Part shown: positions 28,313 through 37,011 of the stretch, one piece after another | Position numbering within the stretch: the first letter of the stretch is position 1 | Layout of the letters: every line of letters starts with the position of its first letter | Assembly: GCA_900316835.1 (NCBI GenBank) | Contig: ONEL01000009.1 | Span: 62,001-126,000 of the forward strand | Source: an uncultured Prevotellaceae bacterium | GTDB lineage: Bacteria; Bacteroidota; Bacteroidia; Bacteroidales; Muribaculaceae | DNA: 64,000 nt | Direction: 5' to 3' | Program-made: the position numbers and the translations under genes | Notes under the pieces: generated by a model | Databases searched by the model: none | What the model saw: only the letters and a program-made list of their open reading frames with translations | Told to the model about the DNA's origin: nothing

Positions 28313-28699
28313 TTAGTCTTTATTCTTTGGGATAATGGTGCCAGTGATGACGAGGGTAGAAATCCTGTCGACAGCGTTAGTTCTAACTTTAACAGTCTTG
28401 CGGAAGGTGCCACGTCGCCCTATTGGGCTAAAGGTCACCTCCACTTTCCCTTTCTTGCCAGGCTTGATGGGCTTGGCGGTGTAGCTGGGACGAGTACACC
28501 CACATGATGCGACGGCATCAACAATAATCAAGGGCTTGTCGCCAGTGTTTTTAAACTCAAAGGTGTGCTTCACAGGTCCCTTAGCTTCCTTGATGGTTCC
28601 AAAGTCGTAGGTCGTTTCCTTGAATGTAGCCTTTGATTGCGCCATGGCAGCCACCTGGCACAACGCCACTGCGATAATCATTAAAATAATTCGTTTCAT
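28313..28699 (-). CDS. secreted DUF1573 protein (short form)
   Basis: 128 residues: signal peptide ending MAQS, then a single DUF1573 domain (YDFGTIKEAKGPVKH, SCGCTRPSYT, FSPIGRRGTFRKTVKV). First gene of the minus-strand group DUF1573-DUF1573-meaB-lipoprotein. Confidence 0.9.
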   Translation of the reverse strand: MKRIILMIIAVALCQVAAMAQSKATFKETTYDFGTIKEAKGPVKHTFEFKNTGDKPLIIVDAVASCGCTRPSYTAKPIKPGKKGKVEVTFSPIGRRGTFRKTVKVRTNAVDRISTLVITGTIIPKNKD

Positions 28700-28739
28700 A
28701 GCATTTTATTATTTTGCTTTTCTCTTTTATTTTATGTGA

Positions 28740-28747
28740 CAAAATTA
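28740..28747 (-). promoter_or_regulatory. -7 box TAATTTTG for the DUF1573/meaB operon
   Basis: Reads TAATTTTG on the minus strand, 40 bases upstream of the short DUF1573 gene. Confidence 0.6.
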
Positions 28748-28907
28748 CTAATAAAACGTTTAATATAATAATTATTATATTTTTTTAATGAATAAAACTC
28801 TCAAGGTTGCCATTAGGCAGAGCGATTACCGGCGTTTTAAGCGCTATCAATGTTCTATAAAAATGTTAAACATTGGCTCAAACTTGGCGATTCTTATTCT
28901 ATTTTAT

Positions 28908-28915
28908 TATCTTTG
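28908..28915 (+). promoter_or_regulatory. -7 box TATCTTTG for the GH25 gene
   Basis: Matches TAnnTTTG, 30 bases before ATG 28946. Confidence 0.65.
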
Positions 28916-28945
28916 CACCTATCAATCAGAAAAAACTTAGAGTAT

Positions 28946-30352
28946 ATGCGAGTATATTTCCTTATGATTTTTACTATTTTGTTCTCACTGCTGTGCCCTG
29001 CTGTGAACGTCAATGACAACGATGACGAAGATCAGGAGGTGAAACTGGTGGGCGACAAAAACTATAGCAATAATGAGAATCTCATCTACGACGGCATTGA
29101 TGTGTCTAATTATCAAAAGGATATAGACTGGCGCACCACTGCTCGTGACGATAACATAAAGTTTGTGTACATCAAGGCTACCGAGGGAGCTACCCACAAG
29201 CAACACCGCTATCGTCGCAACATTGAGAATGCTCGCCGCCATGGCATTAAGGTGGGAAGTTATCACTTCATGACCACCACTTCATCGGTCGAGAGCCAGT
29301 TCAAGAACTTCATTAGTGTTGCTCTGCCCGAGGAACAAGACCTAGTGCCACTGCTCGATGTAGAGAAACGTGGCGGATGGACCGTGAAGCAGCTACAGGA
29401 CAGCGTGATGAAATTTGCCATCATGCTTGAGCAACACTATGGATGCAAGCCCATGATTTATGCCAGCAGTAGCTATTTCAACAACTATCTGGGTGCACAA
29501 TTTGCACACTATCCATTGTTCATAGCGCGATATGCCAAGAGTGAGCCAAGCCTCTACTATGGCGCCAAGTGGATATTGTGGCAGTTTAGCGACCGTGGAC
29601 GCATCGACGGCATTGACGCGCTCGTCGATTTGAGCCGTTTCAATCGTGGCTACAGCGTGAAAGATATAGCCTACAAGAACCATGTAAGGCGCAAAGTGCG
29701 TCGCAACAATGGCGAGGTGCCACGACCCAAAATCAAGCATCAAGAGAAACCCGAGGTCCCCATGAGTCCCAAGCAACGACGAGAAATAGAAAACAACTAT
29801 AAAAACAAGGAAAAGACCGAGGCGCAGAAACGAGGCGAGGAAGCCGAAAAGAAACGCCTCAAGGAGGAAGAAAAACGTCGCAAAGAGGAGGCTAAGCAAG
29901 CTGAGCAACAGCGCAAAGCCGAAGAGAAAAAACGCAAAGAAATAGAAAAGCGACAGAAGGAGATTGAAAAGAAGCACAAGGAAGAGGAGCGCAAGCGACT
30001 CGAAGAAGAGAAAAAGCGACAACAGCAAGAGCAAAAGCGTCGAGAAGAAGAGGCTAAGAAACGTGCACACAACTTGGCACAAGACCGCATGAAGGCCGCC
30101 AAGGAACGTGCTGCCGACATTGAGAAAGAAAAGCAACTGCAACAGCAGCGGCAACAACATGACGAACTGCAACGTGCTAAGGATGAACGCATCAAGCAGC
30201 AACAGCAACAAGAAAAAGCTGCCGCTAAGCAGTCAAAGACCAGCAACTCGACCACCGTTAAGCCCATTAAGGCTAACAAAGCAAACCAATCGAGTGCCGA
30301 CAATGACGAGATTCATTACAACACTCGTGGCAAAGCTAAAACCAGCAAGTAA
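28946..30352 (+). CDS. GH25 lysozyme-type muramidase with long charged coiled-coil tail
   Basis: 468 residues from MRVYFLMIF; the in-frame start at 28850 precedes the promoter and is rejected. Signal or membrane anchor at 1-20. GH25 domain at about 45-245: YDGIDVSNYQKDIDW, FVYIKATEGATH, YHFMTTTSS, PLLDVEKRG (catalytic Asp/Glu region), MIYASSSYFN, ILWQFSDRGRIDGI. GH25 enzymes hydrolyse beta-1,4 N-acetylmuramyl linkages. From about residue 270 onward the protein is almost entirely Lys/Glu/Arg/Gln (KRLKEEEKRRKEE, RQQQEQKRREEE types), predicted as a long coiled coil of about 190 residues. The tail role is unknown. Confidence 0.92.
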   Translation: MRVYFLMIFTILFSLLCPAVNVNDNDDEDQEVKLVGDKNYSNNENLIYDGIDVSNYQKDIDWRTTARDDNIKFVYIKATEGATHKQHRYRRNIENARRHGIKVGSYHFMTTTSSVESQFKNFISVALPEEQDLVPLLDVEKRGGWTVKQLQDSVMKFAIMLEQHYGCKPMIYASSSYFNNYLGAQFAHYPLFIARYAKSEPSLYYGAKWILWQFSDRGRIDGIDALVDLSRFNRGYSVKDIAYKNHVRRKVRRNNGEVPRPKIKHQEKPEVPMSPKQRREIENNYKNKEKTEAQKRGEEAEKKRLKEEEKRRKEEAKQAEQQRKAEEKKRKEIEKRQKEIEKKHKEEERKRLEEEKKRQQQEQKRREEEAKKRAHNLAQDRMKAAKERAADIEKEKQLQQQRQQHDELQRAKDERIKQQQQQEKAAAKQSKTSNSTTVKPIKANKANQSSADNDEIHYNTRGKAKTSK

Positions 30353-30400
30353 ATAGAGCGTAAGAGAAAGCAAATTGCAAAAAAATATTAAAATCCACTA

Positions 30401-30434
30401 GCACCGTGCAGTATTTTGCACGGTGCTGTGTTTA
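30401..30434 (+). terminator. intrinsic terminator of the GH25 gene
   Basis: GCACCGTGCA (30401-30410) and TGCACGGTGC (30417-30426) form a perfect 10-bp stem followed by a T-rich stretch. Confidence 0.8.
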
Positions 30435-30776
30435 TTGGGCAAAGAAACAATAAGGATCCATAGCTTTTCAACAATAACTACACTTGAGAGAAAGTTAATC
30501 TATTAAGACCAAAACTAGAAACTATTAAGCTCTTATTGATTTGATTTAGAATAACTTCATTTACTCTTTTTATTTGCAATAGTTTTGAGGCCGAGTTGAA
30601 TTTGTGGTAAATTCCTCGGTCTCCGCTTTTATAGTGTGCTGGTGAGATTAAATAAAATGCTCACGCTCGCAACGTTTCTAGCTGGGGCTAAAACTTTGTC
30701 TCGCTTTATCGCATTTTTGTTAGTAATTGTCTGAAAAAAAATACACTAGCAACTGCCCCTTCTTAGCTACCCCCCC
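30435..30776. other. non-coding spacer holding a dispersed repeat
   Basis: No gene seen. It holds a hairpin (GAGGCCGAG about 30588 pairing with CTCGGTCTC about 30621) and a roughly 62-base dispersed repeat at 30659-30720. Confidence 0.5.
30659..30720. repeat. dispersed repeat GCTCACGCTCGCAA...ATCGCATTTTTG, copy 1
   Basis: Shares GCTCACGCTCGCAA, GTTT.TAGC, CTCGCTT.ATCGC and ATTTTTG in order with 37439-37500, with a few small gaps. No coding frame conserved. Confidence 0.7.
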
Positions 30777-30828
30777 AAAAAAAGGGCACTGGTCCCAAGC
30801 TTCAACGAGCTATGCGGACCAGTGCCCC
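30777..30828 (-). terminator. intrinsic terminator of rpsU
   Basis: On the minus strand: arms GGGCACTGGTCC and GGACCAGTGCCC (12 bp, perfect) with a 20-base loop, followed by seven T residues. Confidence 0.85.
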
Positions 30829-30900
30829 TTGTGTTTAAAATTAGAAATATCTAATTAAGAGAAATTCTTGTTAATCGTTTATAATCAACGCGCGGGTAAA

Positions 30901-31095
30901 TTAAATCTCCTCGGCGGTGTGAAGCTGCTGAATGTAAACAGCCTTCATCATCTTCTTGCGATTGATAACGCTGGGTTTCTCAAACTGCTGGCGTGCACGC
31001 AATTGCTTGATGATGCCTGTACGCTCTGATTTTCTCTTAAATTTCTTCAAGGCGCGTTCAATGTTCTCGCCGTCTTTTACTGGAACAATAATCAT
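30901..31095 (-). CDS. rpsU: 30S ribosomal protein S21
   Basis: 64 residues: MIIVPVKDGENIERALKKFK, then a basic helical region (KRKSERTGI, RARQQFEKPSV, NRKKMMKAVY). Small-subunit protein that assists translation initiation. It is monocistronic here, with a strong terminator and a leader of about 260 bases (31096-31362) after a TACCTTTG promoter. Confidence 0.96.
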   Translation of the reverse strand: MIIVPVKDGENIERALKKFKRKSERTGIIKQLRARQQFEKPSVINRKKMMKAVYIQQLHTAEEI

Positions 31096-31362
31096 AGTTT
31101 TTTTGATATTTAAATTGTTATTAAATTATTTCTTTCTCTTGTGGCGACACTTGTGGTCACACTACCACCTTGCTATGCGTGGGAAGTGTGCGATTGTGTC
31201 TAAAATAAATATTGATTAATTCCACTTTGTAACTGCTACCCCGCGCAATCTCGACTCACGATTGTGCTAGTAGCGAGGCAGTGTGGAGCTGCCTGCAATG
31301 ATGGTTATATGTCTGTAGTTCAGATATTTCTGGTGGTTAAATCAAACCTCCTTTCAATTTTT
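31096..31362 (-). promoter_or_regulatory. long structured 5' leader of rpsU
   Basis: Between the promoter box and the start there are about 260 bases without a good ORF. On the minus strand, hairpins are visible: GGCAG-ctccaca-CTGCC and GTGGT-agtgtg-ACCAC among others. It could be an autogenous ribosomal-protein control element; this is inference. Confidence 0.45.
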
Positions 31363-31369
31363 GTGCCTG

Positions 31370-31377
31370 CAAAGGTA
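31370..31377 (-). promoter_or_regulatory. -7 box TACCTTTG for rpsU
   Basis: TACCTTTG on the minus strand with a TTG about 18 bases further upstream. Confidence 0.65.
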
Positions 31378-31481
31378 GTAAAAAAAACTGAACTACAAAA
31401 CGTTACGACTAAAAAATCACTAAAATTCATTTTTGCGGTAATAAAAAATTGTTCATTTTTCTCAGTTTTAATAATAATAAC

Positions 31482-31489
31482 TACATTTG
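31482..31489 (+). promoter_or_regulatory. -7 box TACATTTG for the LysM gene
   Basis: Matches TAnnTTTG, 46 bases before ATG 31536. Confidence 0.6.
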
Positions 31490-31535
31490 TGTGTTTGATA
31501 TATATACACAAGAACTTACAAAACCAACTAAGATA

Positions 31536-32699
31536 ATGAAACGTTATTATTTAACCATAATTGCCATGCTAGTGGTGGCAATAAGCTCCACCGCGGCAAT
31601 GGTAGAGAATGAATTTTTCTCTATCTCTACCCCCGACGACAGCTGGTTCTTAACTAATGATGATGCCTTGCGACCCTATGGTGCCAGGGTAGACATCGCA
31701 AGAGTAGATGCTAGAGGTGCTACGCTGGAGCTTGCCCGGGTCGACTACATTGAGGGGGCTTTTGACCCCACCCTGTACCTAACTCGCCAAATTGTGGGGC
31801 GCAAAGATGTGTTTTGCAGAGCCGCATCGCAGTTTAGCAGCATTTACGACTATAGCTTGGCAGGCTTCGACGGCAAGTGCGTGGAATTCAAGAAAACCAG
31901 TAACAACCACCTCTACCAGTGTGAGGCTGTGACATTTAACGCCGGGTTTGGAACATTCCTGGTGATAATGGCTCACCGCGCCGACCAGCCATCGCTCATC
32001 GCGCGCATTGTTAGCTCTCTCACCTGCAAGATGAGTACTACCCCACTTGTTTCGACGGCAAGCTATGTGACGGCAGCGAGCCAGGTTGTGAAACGCCATC
32101 ACCTCCCCATAGGCAACAACGAGCACCTGAGCGGAGTGGAAATGAGTGCCGACTCGTCGACCGTGTCGCTAATGGTCACCGTGCCCTATATCACTAAAGA
32201 AAACGTGAATGTGCCGGCATTTGTAATGACCAAGCGCGACGCATGGTTTAAGCAAGCCCCCGACGCTCTTGACTTTAACTTGCTACTCGCGACTGCCACT
32301 CGCGAGCGCAAAAATCTACGCTATTTCTATGCCGACACTAAGGGTAACGAGATTGGCACTCTGCTCATTATGCCCGAGGAATATGACATGGTAAATCGCA
32401 AAACTGCCAGCAGTGAAAGCATGCCAGCCACATCGCCCGAAACAAAAGCCACTCAAGAGGTTGTTGAGCCCACTAAAGCCAGCGCCAGCGAAGCCAAACC
32501 AATTATTGAGGCTCAAGAAAAAAAGACTCAAGTCGCTGAGCCACGCACCCACACGGTGAAAGCCGGCGACAACCTGACAAAAATCGCGAAACGCTATGGT
32601 GTGAGCATCACCCACATCAGGAACGCCAATCCCGCCATCAAGAATGACCAAATCAACATAGGCCAACAGATAGTCATCCCCCCCTCAAGCGACAAGTAA
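31536..32699 (+). CDS. secreted protein with C-terminal LysM domain
   Basis: 387 residues from MKRYYLTII; the upstream in-frame start at 31449 lies before the promoter. Signal peptide ends near SSTAAM. Residues 25-300 form an unrecognised domain (FFSISTPDDSWFL, GRKDVFCRAASQF, ATATRERKNLRYFYADT). A Thr/Glu/Ala-rich linker (about 310-345) leads to a LysM domain: HTVKAGDNLTKIAKRYGVS, NPAIKNDQINIGQQIVIP. LysM binds the glycan part of peptidoglycan, so the protein is probably held at the cell wall. Function of the main domain unknown. Confidence 0.85.
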   Translation: MKRYYLTIIAMLVVAISSTAAMVENEFFSISTPDDSWFLTNDDALRPYGARVDIARVDARGATLELARVDYIEGAFDPTLYLTRQIVGRKDVFCRAASQFSSIYDYSLAGFDGKCVEFKKTSNNHLYQCEAVTFNAGFGTFLVIMAHRADQPSLIARIVSSLTCKMSTTPLVSTASYVTAASQVVKRHHLPIGNNEHLSGVEMSADSSTVSLMVTVPYITKENVNVPAFVMTKRDAWFKQAPDALDFNLLLATATRERKNLRYFYADTKGNEIGTLLIMPEEYDMVNRKTASSESMPATSPETKATQEVVEPTKASASEAKPIIEAQEKKTQVAEPRTHTVKAGDNLTKIAKRYGVSITHIRNANPAIKNDQINIGQQIVIPPSSDK

Positions 32700-32811
32700 A
32701 AACTTTAAACACATTAATATAATAAAACTATTAATTCACACGTTAAAAATATTAGGCACATAGTGCTATTTTCAACTAGAATAAATATAACACACATAGC
32801 TACTATATCAC

Positions 32812-34812
32812 ATGAAGAATTTACTGCTCGCTATAGCCCTATCGCTGTGCACACTCAGCGCATGGGCACTTGACGTGGAATGCACTCCTGGCAATCTTGA
32901 GAACCTTGTCACCGACAAAAGCATCACATCGCTCACCATCACTGGCTCGATGGATGCTCGCGACTTTAAGTTTATCTCTACCGAGCTTGAGCAACTCACA
33001 ACAGTTGATTTGAGCCAAGCAACCATTGTGGAATACACTAGCGCTAAACCATTGTTCTGCAACGACACATTCTACCCCGCTGGCGTAATTCCCGCGATGT
33101 CGTTCTTCGACAAGCCCATCACCACGGTCACACTGCCGCAGAGTGTAAAGGGCATTGGCATGGCTGCCTTTGCCGGATGTCGCCAGCTTAGTGAGTTTAA
33201 CTTCCATGAGGGCATCGACTCCATAGCGGCCTATGCTTTCTCAGGAACAGCACTAGGAGCGGCTAATTTGCCATCATCCATTAAGACACTGGGCACTGGC
33301 GTCTTCTCACGATGCATGAACATGATTAGCGCCAGCATTACTCCTGTGACAAGCGCATTTATTGTGCCTAAAGACGCGTTCCACGACTGCCGCTTCTTGA
33401 GCGTGCTCACACTGGGACCCAATGTAGAAGTACTTGCCGATGGAGCACTCTCAGGCACTGAGCGTCTCACAGCTATCACATTCCCCGGCGAGAACAACAT
33501 TCGCAGCATTGGCACCGCAACATTCATGGGCTCAGGAATCACCAATTTCTTTGCTAAGGCCTCCAATAACCTAACCACCATCAAGGACTGGGCATTTGCT
33601 GGCTCAAAACAGGTGAGCGCGCCTATGCCCGCCGCTGTTAAAGAGCTGGGCAAAGGCGTGTTCTACTATGCGCAAGAACTAACCAGCTTTGTGCCCAATA
33701 GTCTTATCACCAAGCTCGACGACTACTTACTGGCAGGAACAGCTGTGGTTAACGACAATGCGCCAGGAACGGTAACTGACACCATTGGCGACCGAGCTTT
33801 CTACAACACTCCAGCCACAAGCCTCACCTTGCCTGCCACACTCAAGTACATTGGCACCGAAGCTATGGCGGGAATGACTGAGCTACAGTCCTTAACATCT
33901 AATGCCGCCGAGGTCCCAGAACTGGGCGACGATGTGTGGGCGGGAGTAAATCAAGAGGTTATTCCACTCTATGTTCCCGCAACAGCGTTCAATGCCTACA
34001 ATGAGGCTATGCAGTGGCAAAACTTCCTGCTCACTCGCCAGGGCATCTTTGGCGACGTTAATTGCGATGGCCAAGTGACTGGTAGTGATGTTACAGCTCT
34101 TTACAACTACATCCTCTACAACAACACTACCTATTTTGAAACAAGCGATGTCAATGGCGATGGATCAGTTACCGGTAGCGATATCACTGCCGTGTATAAC
34201 ATCATCTTGGGCTTGAGTAAAGCGCCAAGGCATCCATCATGCAAGCCCACTACCGATGTCCTTACCGCTGCCGACTTCACCATCAATGCCGGCGAGACTT
34301 ACTGGCTTGAGCTGAACATGAACAACGAGACTGCCTATACCACAATACAATTCGACATTGACATGCCACAAGGACTGAGCATCACTGATGTAAAAACCAC
34401 AACCCGCAGTAAGGGAGCCTTTGTGGGTTACAACGAGGTAGCTCCAGGCAAGTGGAGAATTCTCGCTAGCACTAGTGGAAATATCACCTGGAGTGGCAAC
34501 CAGGGTGCAATCTTCAGCATCGAGGTTCAAGCTAGCGACAGCTATAGTGGCAATGAAATCATCAACTTCAACAACATCATTGCCGTTGAGCCCAGCGAGG
34601 ATTCACACTTGATTGACGAGCTGAATGTGGGCGTGAGCAACACCACTGGTGTTAAAGACATCAATATTGATGACACTACTGGCGACTCACCTGTTGATGT
34701 CTACAACATGAACGGTCAACTACTGCGCAAGGCGGTAGAACGCGACAATGCCACCACAGGGCTACCTGCAGGTATCTACATCGTGGGCGGCAAGAAAGTG
34801 ATGGTTAAATAA
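32812..34812 (+). CDS. T9SS-exported LRR protein with dockerin-like and cohesin-like modules (paralogue 1)
   Basis: 666 residues. Signal peptide ends AWALD. An N-terminal cap SLTITGSMDARDFKFI is shared with the paralogues at 34932 and 37607. LRR_5 repeats follow (AFAGCRQLSEFNFHEGI, AFSGTALGAANLPSSI, AFHDCRFLSVLTLG) to the closing VPELGDDVWAGV (about 370). Dockerin-like pair (DVNCDGQVTGSD, DVNGDGSVTGSD) at about 413-466. Residues about 480-605 form a beta domain with YTTIQFDIDMPQGLSITDV and WSGNQGAIFSIEVQA, reminiscent of cohesins. C-terminus VDVYNMNGQLLRK...GLPAGIYIVGGKKVMVK is a T9SS sorting domain. Probable surface protein. Confidence 0.88.
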   Translation: MKNLLLAIALSLCTLSAWALDVECTPGNLENLVTDKSITSLTITGSMDARDFKFISTELEQLTTVDLSQATIVEYTSAKPLFCNDTFYPAGVIPAMSFFDKPITTVTLPQSVKGIGMAAFAGCRQLSEFNFHEGIDSIAAYAFSGTALGAANLPSSIKTLGTGVFSRCMNMISASITPVTSAFIVPKDAFHDCRFLSVLTLGPNVEVLADGALSGTERLTAITFPGENNIRSIGTATFMGSGITNFFAKASNNLTTIKDWAFAGSKQVSAPMPAAVKELGKGVFYYAQELTSFVPNSLITKLDDYLLAGTAVVNDNAPGTVTDTIGDRAFYNTPATSLTLPATLKYIGTEAMAGMTELQSLTSNAAEVPELGDDVWAGVNQEVIPLYVPATAFNAYNEAMQWQNFLLTRQGIFGDVNCDGQVTGSDVTALYNYILYNNTTYFETSDVNGDGSVTGSDITAVYNIILGLSKAPRHPSCKPTTDVLTAADFTINAGETYWLELNMNNETAYTTIQFDIDMPQGLSITDVKTTTRSKGAFVGYNEVAPGKWRILASTSGNITWSGNQGAIFSIEVQASDSYSGNEIINFNNIIAVEPSEDSHLIDELNVGVSNTTGVKDINIDDTTGDSPVDVYNMNGQLLRKAVERDNATTGLPAGIYIVGGKKVMVK

Positions 34813-34837
34813 TAAACATCATTAGGGAGAGAAATGA

Positions 34838-34893
34838 AGGTGTGTCAAAATTAAATTCCAGCTTTTTTTGACACATCCTCCTTTCTCTTTTTT
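34838..34893 (+). terminator. intrinsic terminator
   Basis: AGGTGTGTCAAA and TTTGACACATCCT arms; the T tract is a few bases downstream of the stem. Confidence 0.6.
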
Positions 34894-34931
34894 AGCCACA
34901 ACCACCATGCTATAGTATTGAAAAAATTATC

Positions 34932-36947
34932 ATGATAAAACGTCTTTATATCACAACATTTCTCTTGCTTGTGGCCATTGCCGCAAGGGCAGTGACTGTG
35001 ACCACCCAGGCGGGCCAGCTGGCTCAAGCCATCACCGACCTTAATATCACCTCGCTCACCATCAACGGCACCATCGACGCACGCGACTTCAAGTTCATTG
35101 CCGAGAATCTCGAGCGTCTCACCACGCTCAACCTCAGCAACGCCACAATAGCACAATACACCTCGGTCGAAGAAGATAAACTCCTGGAGGGCATAGCAAC
35201 CTACGAGGCCCAAACAATTCCTCTGTGCGCACTCACAGGGCTCACAAGCCTCACCACAGTGTCATTGCCAGCCAATCTCAAGGCAATAGGCTACGCCGCT
35301 TTTGCCGGATGCTCTAACCTGAAAAATATCACTTTTCCCACATCATTGCAAAAAATTGGCGACGATGCATTCAACTCATGCACGGCATTGACTGTAGTAG
35401 CCCTCGGTGGAAACATAGCTCAAGTGGGCACGGGAGCTTTTGCCCGATGCTCTAACCTTACCACGGTGGTTATCAACCCCAGCACCGCCATGAACCTTAG
35501 CGACAAGGCTTTCATGGCTTGCGGTAAGCTCTCGGATGTGACTCTTGGTCCCCAAGTAACCGCAATCGGTAACATGACTTTCACTGGGTGCGCTAGCCTC
35601 AAGGAAATAAACTTCACTCAGGGTTCTACTCTTGCAAGCATTGGTGAGCAAGCGTTCTACAAGTCAGGGTTACAATCGTTCAATTTCACTGCCACACCAT
35701 GGCTGTCGCACTTGGGAGCATGGTCGATGGCAAGAACTGGACTATCTAAAATCTACCTGCCATCAACGTTGCGAAGCATGGATGAGGGTATTTTATTCTA
35801 CAACACCAAGCTCTCGACCATCACACTATCACACGCACTCACCTACCTGCCCAATTACATGCTGGCTGGATGCAATGCACTGCGCGACACTGGATTTATG
35901 ACGCAGGGCTTAACCAGCGTGGGCGACTACGCGCTCTATAACCAGTCGCAACACACCGCTATTACCGTGCCGTTGAGAACACGCTACATCGGCACTAGAG
36001 CTATGGCGGGAATGACTGGGCTTAAAAGCATCAATAGCGAGCCGCTCGAAGTGCCTGAACTGGGCGACGACGTGTGGGCAGGCATCAACCAGAGCCGTGT
36101 TACCCTCAACGTCAACCGCGAGTGCGTCAACGCCTACAAGCAGGCTCCACAATGGCGCGACTTCTTTGTTACGGTGGCGACACCACGAGGCGATATTAAC
36201 AACGACGGCTTTGTTACCACCGCCGATGTCGCTTGCGAGCGTGGATATCTATTAGAGGGTATCACACAGGGCATTAACGTAGATCAAACCGACGTTAATG
36301 GTGACGGCGAGGTGGATGTTGCCGACATAACTGCTATCTATAACATCATCAATGGCAACGAGCCAGTAGTTCAGCCCGGGCGGTTTTCTTCTCACGACTG
36401 GATAATGGGCGACGGAGCGTTGTTTGACGCCAACATGAAGTCTACGCTCAACCTGCAGTTGCACAACAACCTCAACTACACAGCATTCCAGCTTGAGATG
36501 ATAGTGCCAAGCCACATCACTATCACAGCTGCGACAGCCATTTCGCGCTGTGTGGGACATGAAATCTACCTTAGCAAGCAAAGCAACGGCTCTTACCTGA
36601 TCTTGGGCTACTCACCTGCTGGCGACGACATTGAGGGATATGATGGTTTCTTCCTCTCGCTTGAGCTGGAAAGCACTAGGGCCATTACCGATGAGGACCA
36701 AATCGACATCCCCACAACAATCTTTGTCGATTATCAAGATAACGTCTACACACTTGCCGAAAATCACATCAAGCTTAATGGAGTTTCCAGCATCGACAAT
36801 TTGCTGACCGACAAGGAACAGGGACCAGTTAATGTCTACAACACTCAGGGACAACTCATTCGCATGGGAGTAGAGCGCGCTACCGCCACCCAGGGCCTGC
36901 CCGGTGGCATCTACATCGTGGGCGGTAAGAAGATTATCGTCAGGTAA
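34932..36947 (+). CDS. T9SS-exported LRR protein with dockerin-like and cohesin-like modules (paralogue 2)
   Basis: 671 residues, same plan as the gene at 32812: signal peptide (ends ARAV), cap SLTINGTIDARDFKFI, LRR_5 repeats (AFAGCSNLKNITFPTSL, AFARCSNLTTVVI, FTGCASLKEINF), VPELGDDVWAGI, a more divergent dockerin-like pair (DINNDGFVTTAD, DVNGDGEVDVAD), a cohesin-like beta domain (NYTAFQLEMIVPSHITI, YLILGYSPAGDD, GFFLSLELES) and a T9SS end (VNVYNTQGQLIRM, GLPGGIYIVGGKKIIVR). A tandem duplicate separated by a terminator. Confidence 0.88.
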   Translation: MIKRLYITTFLLLVAIAARAVTVTTQAGQLAQAITDLNITSLTINGTIDARDFKFIAENLERLTTLNLSNATIAQYTSVEEDKLLEGIATYEAQTIPLCALTGLTSLTTVSLPANLKAIGYAAFAGCSNLKNITFPTSLQKIGDDAFNSCTALTVVALGGNIAQVGTGAFARCSNLTTVVINPSTAMNLSDKAFMACGKLSDVTLGPQVTAIGNMTFTGCASLKEINFTQGSTLASIGEQAFYKSGLQSFNFTATPWLSHLGAWSMARTGLSKIYLPSTLRSMDEGILFYNTKLSTITLSHALTYLPNYMLAGCNALRDTGFMTQGLTSVGDYALYNQSQHTAITVPLRTRYIGTRAMAGMTGLKSINSEPLEVPELGDDVWAGINQSRVTLNVNRECVNAYKQAPQWRDFFVTVATPRGDINNDGFVTTADVACERGYLLEGITQGINVDQTDVNGDGEVDVADITAIYNIINGNEPVVQPGRFSSHDWIMGDGALFDANMKSTLNLQLHNNLNYTAFQLEMIVPSHITITAATAISRCVGHEIYLSKQSNGSYLILGYSPAGDDIEGYDGFFLSLELESTRAITDEDQIDIPTTIFVDYQDNVYTLAENHIKLNGVSSIDNLLTDKEQGPVNVYNTQGQLIRMGVERATATQGLPGGIYIVGGKKIIVR

Positions 36948-37011
36948 GCTCACAGCTTCCCGCACTTATCATGTAATAAACTTATTATTAATCTCATAAA
37001 CCATTTATTGC

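Noticed and set aside
29393..30211. Minus-strand ORF of Leu/Phe-rich protein looking like membrane helices
   Set aside because: It is the complement of the Lys/Glu-rich tail of the GH25 gene; hydrophobicity is an artefact of AAG/GAG codons read in reverse.
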